Source of the DNA: Vulcanisaeta thermophila
GTDB taxonomy: Archaea; Thermoproteota; Thermoprotei; Thermoproteales; Thermocladiaceae
Assembly: GCF_001748385.1 (NCBI RefSeq)
Contig: NZ_BCLI01000001.1
Coordinates: 1-64,000, forward strand
Length of the DNA: 64,000 bases
Reading direction: 5' to 3'
The position numbers were made by a program, and so were the translations under genes. Of this stretch, positions 35,130-44,835 are shown in pieces (the first letter of the stretch is position 1; each line of letters opens with the position of its first letter). Under the pieces are notes generated by a model. That model saw only the letters and a program-made list of their open reading frames with translations. It did no database searches and was not told the DNA's origin.

Positions 35130-37247
35130 GTGCCTAGGGTTGATGTTCTTGGTGTATTGAGGGGTGAGAGGACGTTTGTGGATGATTTTCCATTTAGTGG
35201 TAAGTACGGTGTGTTCGTGAGGAGTCCATACCCGCATGCCAGGATTGTGGGTATTGATGTTTCGAGGGCTGTCAGTAACGGTGCCTTGGTACTGACGGGT
35301 AGGGATTTGGCCATGAGGCTTGGGGGCTCTGTTGAGAGGGAGGGTGCTTCCCTGGAGACGCTGCCCATGGCTGTGGATAAGGTTAGGTATCAGGGGGAGC
35401 CCGTTGCCCTGGTCATTGCCGATGACCCCTACAGGGCCGCTGATCTTGCGGAGCTTGTGGATGTCCAGTACGAGCCCCTTAAGCCCGTTAGGAATGTGGA
35501 TGATGCCCTTAGGAATGAGTCCCTGGTCTTCGAGGAGTTGGGTACCAATGTGGTTCAGCAGCAAACCATTGAGTTCGGCACCATGCCCACCGGTGACAGG
35601 GTGCTGGAGCTCGAGCTTTATTGGAGTAGGAGTTCGGGGAACCCCATAGAGACCTTCGCGGCTATAGTGAAGCCTGAGGGTGACGGTGTAACCATAATAT
35701 CAAACCTACAGGGGGGCTCGTCGACGGTTAAGGAGGTCGAGAGGTCCCTGGGGGTTCCCGTGAACCACGTCTTTGTTAGGCACGGTGGTTCGTTCGGGAG
35801 TAAGTTCTCCCTGGTTAGGCACCTAGTGGTGCTTGCCTACGCTGCTTTGAGGTTTAAGGTGCCCATTAAGTGGGTGGAGACAAGGACCGAGCATTTGATG
35901 GCATCAAACTCCAGCGGGCCCGAGAGGAGGTTTAGGGTAAGGGCTTACTATAGGGGTGATGGGACCGTGACTGGGCTTGACATGACCATTTACGAGGACG
36001 CGGGGGCCACGAAGAGCAGTGGGCAGGCCTTCAAGCCCCTGGGTATACTGGCTGGGCCTTATAAGATTAGGAACATAAGGTACACGGCCTACGTACTGGC
36101 CACGAATAAAAACCCAGCGGGCGCGTTTAGGGGTGCTGGGACGCCGCCGCACACCTGGGCCCTGGAGAGGATTATGGATGCTGTGGCTGATGAGTTGGGT
36201 ATGGATAGGGCTGAGGTTAGGATGAGGAACCTAATCGATTCATTCCCATACGAAGCACCCTACGCCTACTACGACTCGGGTAACCCCAGGGGGTTGCTGC
36301 AAATGGCTTTGTCTAGGACGGACATACTCTCAATGAGGGATGAGGTGACGGGCGTGGGCATAGCCGTGTCCACAGACCCATCAACACCACAGGGTGGTGA
36401 GGGCGTGAGGATTAGGATAAGGAATGGTAAGGTGATTGTGGGGTTGGGGTTTGGTGGTGAGGGGCAGGGTAATGAGCACACGGCTGTTGAGTTGGTATCC
36501 AAGCTCCTCGAGGTGCCCATGGAGAACGTGACCTATGAGTACCTACCAAGCAATGAGGCGCCCCAGGCCTTTGGACCCGGCGGTAGTAGGATGGCCGTGT
36601 TCACCGCAGGCGCCGTGATTGGCGCTGTGGAGGAGTTGAGGTCTAGGCTCGCCAATAAGGCTGCTAGGGTTCTCGGTGGTAATGTTAGGTATGAGAAGGG
36701 CTACTTCTACTCGGGTAACTCTAGGGTGAGCATCTTCGAGATTGGCGAGGGTGAGGAGTCAACGTACGTATACACTGCGGAGGCTAGGAAGGGTAGGTTT
36801 ACGGCCTACCCATTCGCGGCGGACATAGCCGTGGTTAGGCTTGAGGAGGGTAAGATAAGGCCCATTAAGCACGTTGTTTACATAGACCCTGGAACCCCAA
36901 TAGATGAGGAGTTGGTTAAGGAGCAGGTCATGGGTGGGACTGCCACGGGCATTGGATTGGCACTATACGAGGCTTACAGGTACGATGAGGATGGAAACCT
37001 ACTCACACTGAGCCTTGGGGATTACGGAATGCCCAACGCCATGGACATCCCAGAGATAGAGGTTCACATAGTGCCCACACCATCCCCAGCGACCCCCATG
37101 GGGGCTAAGGGCATTGGTGAGATACCAGTGGGTGTGGCCGCGGCTGCGGTGACCGCGGCTGTTGAGGATTTACTTAGGAGGCGTGGTAGGCGTGTCTTCA
37201 TAAGTAGTGTTCCCATTGACCCAGAGTTATTTGTAGGTATTGAATAA
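35130..37247 (+). CDS. Molybdenum hydroxylase large subunit (xanthine dehydrogenase/CO dehydrogenase family)
   Basis: 705 residues, similar to the large, molybdopterin-cytosine-dinucleotide-binding subunit of aldehyde oxidase/xanthine dehydrogenase/CoxL enzymes, which hydroxylate aldehydes or N-heterocycles. Visible: N-terminal a/b-hammerhead part (FSGKYGVFVRSPYPHARIVGID), GGSFGSKF, AFRGAGTPPHTWALER, a QG-rich cofactor segment GGEGQGNEH, and GAKGIGEIPVG near the C-terminus with the catalytic Glu. Length is somewhat below the 750-800 usual. The medium (FAD) and small (2Fe-2S) subunits are not adjacent. GTG 35130 is preferred to GTG 35109 because a TATA-like GTTTAATAG near 35100 lies 26 nt upstream of it. 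Confidence 0.85.
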   Translation: MPRVDVLGVLRGERTFVDDFPFSGKYGVFVRSPYPHARIVGIDVSRAVSNGALVLTGRDLAMRLGGSVEREGASLETLPMAVDKVRYQGEPVALVIADDPYRAADLAELVDVQYEPLKPVRNVDDALRNESLVFEELGTNVVQQQTIEFGTMPTGDRVLELELYWSRSSGNPIETFAAIVKPEGDGVTIISNLQGGSSTVKEVERSLGVPVNHVFVRHGGSFGSKFSLVRHLVVLAYAALRFKVPIKWVETRTEHLMASNSSGPERRFRVRAYYRGDGTVTGLDMTIYEDAGATKSSGQAFKPLGILAGPYKIRNIRYTAYVLATNKNPAGAFRGAGTPPHTWALERIMDAVADELGMDRAEVRMRNLIDSFPYEAPYAYYDSGNPRGLLQMALSRTDILSMRDEVTGVGIAVSTDPSTPQGGEGVRIRIRNGKVIVGLGFGGEGQGNEHTAVELVSKLLEVPMENVTYEYLPSNEAPQAFGPGGSRMAVFTAGAVIGAVEELRSRLANKAARVLGGNVRYEKGYFYSGNSRVSIFEIGEGEESTYVYTAEARKGRFTAYPFAADIAVVRLEEGKIRPIKHVVYIDPGTPIDEELVKEQVMGGTATGIGLALYEAYRYDEDGNLLTLSLGDYGMPNAMDIPEIEVHIVPTPSPATPMGAKGIGEIPVGVAAAAVTAAVEDLLRRRGRRVFISSVPIDPELFVGIE

Positions 37248-37308
37248 TTAACGCCTTATCAATAAAATGAAAAGGATTAAATAATAATGGCGGTACGCTG
37301 TAAGTGCC

Positions 37309-39216
37309 ATGAAGGGTATCAATGGTGTTGTAGGCTTCGTTAACCTATCCACGGGTGAGGTAAGGAAGATACAGGTTCCCGAGGAGGTTTATAGAAACTT
37401 CCTGGGAGGTTACGGCCTGGGCGTGTGGTTCCTATACACGCACATGAAGCCCAGGGAAGACCCACTGGGCCCAGGTAACATACTGGGCATTATAAGCGGA
37501 CTTCTCAATGCCACGGGCATACCCATGACGGGTAGGTCCATGGCCGTGGGTAAGTCACCACTGACGGGTGGCTGGGGCGATAGTAATGCGGGTGGTAGGT
37601 TTGGGCCAAAGCTAATGGAAGCTGGATTAGACGCCATATTCGTGACAGGCGTTTCAGAGAAGCCAGTCTACATACTGATTGAGAACGGCAACATAACCAT
37701 AGAGCCAGCCACGGACCTATGGGGCAAAACCACCAGGGAAACTGAGGACGAGTTAAAACGCAGACACAGGGGCGCCCAGGTGGTCACCATAGGGCCTGCT
37801 GGTGAGAGGCTTCAGTTGATTGCGGCTATAATTAACGAGTACGGTAGGGCATACGGTAGGTCAGGGCTGGGCGCAGTCATGGGTAGTAAGAGGCTCAAGG
37901 CCATAGTCGCTGTTGGCGATAGAAAGCCCGAGATACACGATAGGGACCTGCTCAGGCAGAGGATTAAGGAGATGCTGGATGCCCTGAGGACCACGAGGGC
38001 CAGGGCATACGAGATTTGGCATAAGTACGGCACCATAAGCACCCTGGACACCTCAGTACTCTCTGGGGACACGCCCATTAAGAACTGGGCGGGTATTGGC
38101 GTTAGGGATTACGGGACTAAGAATCTGGAGAGGTTTGGGACGAACACGGTGATTAAAGATAACGTGAAGCCCTACGGGTGTGCCAGCTGCCCAGTGGCCT
38201 GCGGCGCGTGGATCAGAAGGAACACCAGGTATGGACTTGTGGACATGGGGCACAGGCTGGAGTACGAAACCGCATCCCTCTTCGGACCAGCCCTGTTAAA
38301 TGCTGACCAGGACTCCGTGGTCTACGCTGGGGAGTTATGCAACCTGTACGGGCTAGACACAATATCCACAGCTAATGTTGTGGGATTCGCCTTTGAACTG
38401 TATGAGAGGGGAATACTCACCGAGAGGGATGTGGGCTTCCCACTTAAGTGGGGTGATCCAGATGCTGTGGTTAAGTTGGTGGAGTTAATAGGCAAGGCTG
38501 AGGGGATAGGCAAGGTGCTGGGGCAGGGCGTTAAAAGGGCCGCGGAGATCATAGGCAAGGGCACCGAGCAGTACGCAATGCACGTGGGTGGGCAGGAATT
38601 ACCAGCGCACCACCCACAGTTCCTCCCTGGCTTGGCAATTACCTACACAGGCGATCCCACGCCCGCGAGGCACACGGCAGGTGGTGTTCACTGGTGGGGT
38701 GAGGGTGGTAAGAGGCTTTGGGCACCCTTTGACTTGGGCATGGACCTCGGAGCATCCCCTAAGTATGAGTATGCCGAGAAGGGTCGCAAGGCCGCCATAA
38801 TAGCCATGTCCACACAGGTGGAGAACTCCCTGGGCTTTTGCCAATTCGCCTCGCAGGTAATATACAGGACTCTACCATACATAGACCTAATATATGCGGT
38901 GACCGGCGTAAAGTATACACCCCAGGAATTACTCAGGGTGGGGCATAGGATACATACCCTGAGGCAGTTATTCAACGTGAGGGAGGGCCTAAACCCAGGC
39001 AGTGACTTCAAACTCCCCAAGCGCGTCCTCGAACCATTCACAGAGGGCCCACTGGCCAATGTGAAGTTGACCGAGGAGGACGTGTTAAGGATGAGGAGCG
39101 AGTACTGGGAAACCCTGGGTTGGGACCCAGTGAGCGGTTACCCAAGGAGAAAGACCGTGGAGGAGCTAGGCCTCGCCGAAATAGCCAGTGACGTAATAAA
39201 CATACTACCACCATAG
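37309..39216 (+). CDS. Aldehyde:ferredoxin oxidoreductase (tungsten AOR family)
   Basis: 635 residues, full length for AOR. It oxidises aldehydes to acids with ferredoxin as acceptor, using a tungsten bis-pterin and a [4Fe-4S] cluster. Cluster cysteines are in YGCASCPVACG; pterin-binding pieces include GRSMAVGKSPLTGGWGDSNAGG and AYGRSGLGAVMGSKRLKAI; HVGGQELPAHHP and YTGDPTPARHTAGG are family-like. The last cluster ligand is expected near NSLGFCQF. TATA-like box at about 37276-37283, 26 nt upstream. It lies 61 nt after the molybdenum hydroxylase gene; both act on aldehyde-type substrates. Confidence 0.92.
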   Translation: MKGINGVVGFVNLSTGEVRKIQVPEEVYRNFLGGYGLGVWFLYTHMKPREDPLGPGNILGIISGLLNATGIPMTGRSMAVGKSPLTGGWGDSNAGGRFGPKLMEAGLDAIFVTGVSEKPVYILIENGNITIEPATDLWGKTTRETEDELKRRHRGAQVVTIGPAGERLQLIAAIINEYGRAYGRSGLGAVMGSKRLKAIVAVGDRKPEIHDRDLLRQRIKEMLDALRTTRARAYEIWHKYGTISTLDTSVLSGDTPIKNWAGIGVRDYGTKNLERFGTNTVIKDNVKPYGCASCPVACGAWIRRNTRYGLVDMGHRLEYETASLFGPALLNADQDSVVYAGELCNLYGLDTISTANVVGFAFELYERGILTERDVGFPLKWGDPDAVVKLVELIGKAEGIGKVLGQGVKRAAEIIGKGTEQYAMHVGGQELPAHHPQFLPGLAITYTGDPTPARHTAGGVHWWGEGGKRLWAPFDLGMDLGASPKYEYAEKGRKAAIIAMSTQVENSLGFCQFASQVIYRTLPYIDLIYAVTGVKYTPQELLRVGHRIHTLRQLFNVREGLNPGSDFKLPKRVLEPFTEGPLANVKLTEEDVLRMRSEYWETLGWDPVSGYPRRKTVEELGLAEIASDVINILPP

Positions 39217-39378
39217 GGAAACATGACGAGAACCCACAACACCTCAGGAATTCGGTCATTCAAGGCCATGCCTAAATCCAGGGGTTAGGTAATGAGAAAT
39301 TAGGCAAGAACGGCAATAACCAGGGCCTGGGAGAACCTATAAACGTGAGCAGAACCATGGATTACACAATCCCGATGA

Positions 39379-39394
39379 AACAAAGAGCTTAAAA
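39379..39394 (+). promoter_or_regulatory. tRNA-Leu promoter (BRE/TATA block)
   Basis: Identical 16-mer AACAAAGAGCTTAAAA as before tRNA-Lys, again ending 24 nt before the tRNA 5' end. Confidence 0.65.
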
Positions 39395-39418
39395 GCCATT
39401 AATGGCACTACACGTAAA

Positions 39419-39506
39419 GCGGGGGTGCCCGAGCCAGGTCAAAGGGGACGGACTTAAGATCCGTTGGCGAAGGCCTGCGTGGGTTCAAATCCCACCCCCC
39501 GCACCA
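39419..39506 (+). tRNA. tRNA-Leu (anticodon TAA)
   Basis: Class II tRNA with a long variable arm. Acceptor GCGGGGG/CCCCCGC, anticodon stem ACGGA/TCCGT with loop CTTAAGA (anticodon TAA), variable arm TGGCGAAGGCCTGC region, T arm GTGGG-TTCAAAT-CCCAC, discriminator A and encoded CCA. No intron. Confidence 0.92.
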
Positions 39507-39600
39507 AAACCTACCTGCTCATTAAGCCATCACAGGCTGGGTCTTTTTCTGGGGAATTGACGCTGAACCTTTATATTTCAGTTAAAAAAGGAATAGATTG

Positions 39601-40155
39601 ATGAAGCCCCTGTTACTACTTGCAATAGTGGGACTGGCCTTCGCAGGCGGTGTTATGGCTGCGGGTTTCATGGGTTATGGTCCACTGGCCTTCATAACGT
39701 ACAACGTTGTGGTGCCTAGTGTAAATGCGACTACGACTGTAATACCTGCCTATCTGAACCTGGGTAACCTAACCCCCGGTGCCTCGGGCTCCGTGACGGC
39801 TAATGCTAAGGTTACCATCGGCGTGAACGGTACCTACACCATAGAGCTTACTCATGAGGATGCCCTTGATCACGTGTTTTCCGTGTTTAATGTGACGGTT
39901 AGTATTGGTAATGAGACCGTAACCCTGAACCTGGAGCATGATGAGGCGAAGGTTTACCTCACCGCGGGTACCTATGACGTGACGATAACCGTTAACTACT
40001 TAGTAAAGACGCAACCCGAGCCTCCCTACACTGTCCATGACATGCCATTCCTGGTGTTGCACCTTAAGGGTGATCATGAGGATCACGGGGTTGGTGGTAA
40101 TTCGCAGGTTAACGGCATTTCACAGGGAGGGGATAATGATAATGAGGGCGATTAA
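39601..40155 (+). CDS. Secreted beta-rich protein
   Basis: 184 residues with a signal peptide (about 1-20, hydrophobic LLLLAIVGLAFAGGVMAAG). The mature part is a beta-sandwich-like domain with several N-x-S/T sequons and a C-terminal His/Asp/Gly/Asn-rich tail (GDHEDHGVGGN, GGDNDNEGD) that could bind metal. Not recognised. A TATA box CCTTTATATTTC (39569-39580) about 26 nt upstream supports ATG 39601 (a TTG directly before it is possible). Strong-looking promoter, so possibly an abundant surface protein. Confidence 0.65.
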   Translation: MKPLLLLAIVGLAFAGGVMAAGFMGYGPLAFITYNVVVPSVNATTTVIPAYLNLGNLTPGASGSVTANAKVTIGVNGTYTIELTHEDALDHVFSVFNVTVSIGNETVTLNLEHDEAKVYLTAGTYDVTITVNYLVKTQPEPPYTVHDMPFLVLHLKGDHEDHGVGGNSQVNGISQGGDNDNEGD

Positions 40156-40303
40156 TGGGCTCTTATTGTGATTCCATAGTTTCGTAAAAACCGTTCCACC
40201 ATTAATTCCCCATCCTACGACCATGGATATCTTATTCAAAATTGATGATTAGTTTTTGGTCTTGCGAAAGTTTTATTTAGGATTCCGATAACGGATTCCT
40301 AAA

Positions 40304-41203
40304 ATGGACACACCCATATTATTTGATCATGTTAGTAAGAGCTTTGGTAGGATTAGGGCCATTGATGATGTTTACCTCGAGGTTGGGGAGGGCTAGTTGG
40401 TGGCCCTTGTGGGGCCCAATGGTGCTGGTAAAACCACACTGCTTAGGTTGGCCGCTGGTGTTTTACTGCCGGATAGCGGTAGTGTTAGGATTTACGGTGT
40501 CGAGGCCCATAAACCAGGGGCTAAGCGGCGTGTGGGTTTTATGACGCCCATGGATAGGGGTGTTTATTGGCGATTAACCGCGCTCGATAACCTGGTATTC
40601 TTTGGCACATTGTACGGTATGTCCATTGGGGATGCCAGGAGGAGGGCTTGGGAGTTACTGGATGAGCTTGGGCTTAGGGATAGGGCCAATGATTGGGTGG
40701 CCACGTACAGTACCGGAATGATGAGGAGGCTGGAGGTGGCGAGGGCGTTGATGCATGACCCAGACATTTTACTCCTTGATGAACCCACCAGTGGTATTGA
40801 TGTTGATGGTAAAAGAACCATACTGAGCTTCATTGAGAGGTTGCGGGGTGAGAAGACCATAGTAATTGCGTCTCATGATCCGCAGGAGATTGAGCTTGCC
40901 ACCAGGGTTGTTTATCTTAATAGGAGGGTTATTAATGAGAGCCCTGCCCTTAAGATCGTAAGGGTCCTGGTCAAGGGCCCCGCCATGGACTTGGGAAGGC
41001 TTGGCTTTAGTGTTAGGGCTTTGGGTAATGATGAGTATGTAATAACCACCGAGATTTCAAGGTTTAATGAGCTCATGAGGGGCTTGGTTTCATTGAATGG
41101 TAGTGTTAAGGTTCTCGATATAGATGTGGAGGTTGCCGTGGCTGAGGGTAATGCTAGGAGGGTTGAGAGGGTTATGAGGAGGGGTGATTGGGCGTGGGCT
41201 TGA
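40304..41203 (+). pseudogene. ABC-2 type exporter ATPase gene with in-frame TAG at codon 31
   Basis: 300-codon frame for an ABC ATPase that would power the permease encoded next. Codons 1-30 read MDTPILFDHVSKSFGRIRAI then DDVYLEVGEG, a normal ABC start. Codon 31 is TAG (40394-40396) where the family usually has a residue such as Glu. The same frame continues with LVALVGPNGAGKTT (Walker A), YSTGMMRRLEVARAL (signature), ILLLDEPTSGID (Walker B) and ASHDP (H loop). A TTG right after the TAG (40397) is preceded by GGGGAGGG, so a protein lacking the first strand could be made by re-initiation. TATA box at 40269-40279 supports ATG 40304. Mutation, readthrough or sequence error are all possible. Confidence 0.75.
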
Positions 41204-41988
41204 TTGATAGGCTCTATGCCTTCATTGTACTACGTGGGTGGAAGATGTGGGTTAGTTACCGTACGCAGGTGCTGCTCACGATTATTAATTGGGTCATTCC
41301 CGTATTTATATACTTCTTCATTGGCTTGACCCTGGGCTTTAGGAGGGTTGAGGTTATTAGTTACACGTCGTTCGTTGTTGTGGGTATTGCCTTCCAGGGG
41401 TACTTCTCAGCATCCGTGACCACCCTGGCGGGTAGGATTAGGAATGAGGAATTGATTGGTACCCTAGAGTACCTCTTCGCAACCCCCCTTAGCCCATTGA
41501 CGCTATTCCTCTACTCAAGCCTTTGGGGCTTGGTGGTTAACGTGATAAGTACCGTGTTGACACTACTCATTGGTATTGGCCTTGGCGTTAGGTTTAATGT
41601 GAATCCCATATCCACAGCCGTGATCCTGGCACTCTACATACTCTCAATACTGGGGCTTAACCTAATAGCGGGCTCCGTGGTCCTGATAGTGAAGCAGGGG
41701 AACCCCATCGCCCTATTCACGTCGGTAGCAAGCAACCTACTTGGTGGTGTCGTATTCCCAGTAACCGTATTACCCACCTGGCTTAGGTACATTAGTTATG
41801 CACTCTCAATAACCTGGGCCCTAGATGGCTTAAGGGCCTCAATGCTTAATGATGCCCCCCTAATGTCCATTTGGCCCTTCGTATGGCCCCTAGCCGTACT
41901 AACCACGGTTTACCTGGTAATTGCACTGGTCCTTGTCTCCTACGCATTCAGGAGGGTTATGGTTGAGGGTAGTGTCAGGATGTACTGA
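41194..41988 (+). CDS. ABC-2 type transporter permease
   Basis: 264 residues with about six membrane helices (for example 28-48, 60-85, 108-135, 145-170, 175-200, 230-258), the layout of ABC-2 exporter permeases. ISYTSFVVVGIAFQGYF and LEYLFATPLSPLTLFLYSS are family-like, and VFPVTVLPTWLRYISYALSITWALDGLR is the typical segment before the last helix. It partners the ATPase just upstream, overlapping it by 10 nt. GTG 41194 is chosen because GGGGTGA sits 6 nt upstream; TTG 41188 is an alternative. The substrate is unknown; drugs, lipids or polysaccharides are typical. Confidence 0.82.
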   Translation: MGLIDRLYAFIVLRGWKMWVSYRTQVLLTIINWVIPVFIYFFIGLTLGFRRVEVISYTSFVVVGIAFQGYFSASVTTLAGRIRNEELIGTLEYLFATPLSPLTLFLYSSLWGLVVNVISTVLTLLIGIGLGVRFNVNPISTAVILALYILSILGLNLIAGSVVLIVKQGNPIALFTSVASNLLGGVVFPVTVLPTWLRYISYALSITWALDGLRASMLNDAPLMSIWPFVWPLAVLTTVYLVIALVLVSYAFRRVMVEGSVRMY

Positions 41989-42082
41989 AAATTGCGAAAT
42001 GGATTTATTTCTAACTTTTCACGGAGATTTCACGAAACCTTTCAACCCATTCCTTAAATAAGCCACGGTGCAACCATGCTCA

Positions 42083-43993
42083 ATGAATACCAGAGGGGTA
42101 GTGACCCTGGGGGTTGTGGTGGCGTTACTACTGAGTATAGTGGTGCTGGCTCAGTCAGCATCGACAAACTCCACCGCAAGTATCAACACCGGCATTTCAA
42201 TATCAACACCTGGGTTAGTGATATCCTACAAGGCGCATTTATTCATTGCTGAGGAGTGGGTGGCTAGGTTAAATGAGAGTGGTATAAACTCCATCCCAGT
42301 TCTCAACCTAATAAGTAAGGCTAAAGCCGAGGCGTCACAGGGCGATTACCTAAATGCCATACTGACCCTGAACCAGGCCATAAGAACGGCGGCTCAGTTA
42401 ATGGCCCAGTCCCATGTGAATAATACGGGGGTGTTGATTAGTAGTTATGAGGGGTTAACAGGCACTGTTAATAACACCGCAGAGGCAGTGCTAACCTCCA
42501 ACGAGACTGTGGCCAGGATGGCCCTCAACCTACTATCCTATGGTGAGGCGCGTGCCAATACCACCCAGGGTATTAATGAGGATATTAATGACATAAACAT
42601 TGCAATAGATATATTAACGCAGTTAATGGGTCAGGCCAGAACAGAGACTCAAGTGGGTGCTATCAATGGCACGATAAACCTATTAATTACTATAAGGAAT
42701 TATTTAAGGACAGCGTTAGAGAACAATAACCCCGAGGTGGCCCTGGGAGCCATGGCCATGGGGAGGGCGGGTATTGCGGCGCTGCTTGAAACCAACAAGA
42801 CCGCTAGATACCACGAGGTATCCATGTCCGTGAGCCCGGCGGTCCTGAACCTAAGGGGTCAGTTAATAAATTACCTGGGGCTGCTCTCTGGGGAATTGAA
42901 CGCATCAGTACCTGAGCAGCCATACCTCTCATGCCTATCTCAGTTGAATAGTACGTTGGAGGCCATGGAGTCCCTGGGCCCTGGACTTGGCCTGGTGGGT
43001 ATTAATGAGAGCGTTAATTCTGGAGTTGAGGCATACCTTAACTGTGTTAGTGAGGCTCATGAGGTCCATGAGGTGTACGTCAACACCACTCACGTGATTA
43101 ATGAATTCAATGAAATACTCAATGAGTTAAGTGCCAAGGGCTTAGTTAATTATACACCCGTGCTAAGCATGGCATACCTACAGTGCAGGTCCCAGCTGTC
43201 CTCGGCATTGTACACGGGCAACCTATCATTAGTGGAGGACGCCTTGGCCCAGTGCCACTCTGAGCACTTGTACAGGGCTCGGGAGGCGCTTCAGTTCATA
43301 AACTCGGTCATGAATTACCTAACTTACCTAAATAACACAATAATCAACATAGCCACCTCCCACGGAGTCCCAAGCCACGTCGCCATGATCTGCATGGTCA
43401 TGCTGAGGGGCAATGTGACTAATGAACTCACTAACGTACTTAAGCTTATGCTGAATGGAACCATAACTCCCCTGCAGGCCCAGGAAATGATTAATGATTA
43501 CTTAAATAGTGTTAGTAACGCCACGGTGATAGCCAGATGCTTAGGTATGCCAGGGGGTTACCACGGTATAATTCCCATGGGCACTGGCACGGCACCTCAG
43601 GTAGTGGCTTATGGGAGTTTAATTACCATGGGTAATGGTGCGTCTTTATTAATTCATGTGATTAACATGGGCCAGGGCGCATTATCAATAACGGGCCTTG
43701 CAATTGGGGGCCTTGAGTGCGAGTTTTCTAATGCCATAAACATAGCGTCCCAGGGCTCCGCGGACATTGAAATCTCGCTGGAGCCCACTGGGTTCTTAAC
43801 ATACACGGCAACTGGGGCTGAGGTTAATGGTGAGGTAATGACAGGCCTAACCTGCACTGGCTCATTATCCATAAGCCCTGGGCAGGGATCATTAAGTGCA
43901 TCCTTAATGCTCAGCACGGGTTCCTCAATAACCTTCAATGTGGGGTTGATGTCGATGATCAGCGCGCAAACCTCGGGCTCACCCTTTGGTTAA
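42083..43993 (+). CDS. Large secreted helical protein
   Basis: 636 residues. N-terminal hydrophobic helix (about 5-24) ending at ALAQS-like residues suggests a signal peptide. The body (about 40-480) is helical with many N-x-S/T sequons and heptad-like leucines, followed by a beta-rich C-terminal part (about 510-636) containing Gly/Ser/Thr repeats and only a few cysteines (GGLECEFS, GLTCTG). Not recognised. The start was moved from GTG 42068 to ATG 42083 because the TATA box CCTTAAATAAG (42052-42062) is centred 26 nt upstream. It follows an ABC-2 exporter and may be a surface-layer-associated protein. Confidence 0.65.
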   Translation: MNTRGVVTLGVVVALLLSIVVLAQSASTNSTASINTGISISTPGLVISYKAHLFIAEEWVARLNESGINSIPVLNLISKAKAEASQGDYLNAILTLNQAIRTAAQLMAQSHVNNTGVLISSYEGLTGTVNNTAEAVLTSNETVARMALNLLSYGEARANTTQGINEDINDINIAIDILTQLMGQARTETQVGAINGTINLLITIRNYLRTALENNNPEVALGAMAMGRAGIAALLETNKTARYHEVSMSVSPAVLNLRGQLINYLGLLSGELNASVPEQPYLSCLSQLNSTLEAMESLGPGLGLVGINESVNSGVEAYLNCVSEAHEVHEVYVNTTHVINEFNEILNELSAKGLVNYTPVLSMAYLQCRSQLSSALYTGNLSLVEDALAQCHSEHLYRAREALQFINSVMNYLTYLNNTIINIATSHGVPSHVAMICMVMLRGNVTNELTNVLKLMLNGTITPLQAQEMINDYLNSVSNATVIARCLGMPGGYHGIIPMGTGTAPQVVAYGSLITMGNGASLLIHVINMGQGALSITGLAIGGLECEFSNAINIASQGSADIEISLEPTGFLTYTATGAEVNGEVMTGLTCTGSLSISPGQGSLSASLMLSTGSSITFNVGLMSMISAQTSGSPFG

Positions 43994-44048
43994 TGACTCA
44001 GGGCATCACCCCTTAAATGCTTAAAATCCTCATCACCACACCACACCA

Positions 44049-44807
44049 ATGGGTAGGTTGGATGGTAAGGTTGTACTGGTGACAGGGGCCTCTAGGGGGA
44101 TTGGTGGGGCGATTGCTAGGGCGGTGGCTTTGGAGGGGGCGCATGTAATCATTAATTACAGGCAGGATGTCGAGGGGGCATCGAGGCTCAAGGCTGAGCT
44201 TGATAAAATGGGGCTCAGCGCCACATTGATCAAGGCCGATGTTTCCAGTGAGGATGAGGTTAGGGATATGATGAGGAGGGTGAGGGAGATCTACGGCTCA
44301 CTGGATGGCTTGGTCAACAATGCTGGGCATGGCTCCAGCGTAATCTGGAATAAGAGATTCCATGAGTTGACGTGGGAGGACTTCATGAGCGTTATCAATG
44401 TGGATCTCAAGGGCACATTCCTATGCTCCAAATACGCACTGGACCTCCTCAGGGATGGGGGCTCCATTGTCAATGTGACCTCAATACCCGTGAAATCCGG
44501 CGATACCGTGGGGATACCGTACCTGGCGGCCAAGGCCTCGGTATACGCCCTGACCAAGTCCATGGCCCTAGCCCTAGCCCCCAGGGTCAGGGTTAACGCT
44601 GTCATGCTCGGCAGTATAGAGACTGGGTGGATTAACTGGGTTAGTCAGGAGGAGCTTAGGAGGATAGTGGGTTCAATACCCATGGGCAGGCTTGGTAAGC
44701 CCGAGGAGGTTGCTAGGGCCGTGGTTTTCCTACTCAGTGATGACTCGTCATTCATCACGGGCCATGTATTGGTGATAGATGGGGGTGAGTGCCTGGCGTG
44801 TGATTAA
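44049..44807 (+). CDS. Short-chain dehydrogenase/reductase (FabG-like)
   Basis: 252 residues, classical SDR. NAD(P)-binding TGASRGIG (13-20), NNAG at about 90, the catalytic Ser in NVTSIP, Tyr-x3-Lys in YLAAK, and C-terminal SSFITGHVLVIDGG are all present. Such enzymes reduce 3-oxoacyl or other ketone/alcohol substrates. TATA-like GCTTAAAATC (44020-44029) supports the ATG. Neighbouring MFS carrier and isocitrate-lyase-family enzyme suggest use in catabolism of a small organic acid or sugar, but the substrate is unknown. Confidence 0.88.
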   Translation: MGRLDGKVVLVTGASRGIGGAIARAVALEGAHVIINYRQDVEGASRLKAELDKMGLSATLIKADVSSEDEVRDMMRRVREIYGSLDGLVNNAGHGSSVIWNKRFHELTWEDFMSVINVDLKGTFLCSKYALDLLRDGGSIVNVTSIPVKSGDTVGIPYLAAKASVYALTKSMALALAPRVRVNAVMLGSIETGWINWVSQEELRRIVGSIPMGRLGKPEEVARAVVFLLSDDSSFITGHVLVIDGGECLACD

Positions 44808-44835
44808 TAAGGGTGCCCTGGTTAATTAGGTAATC

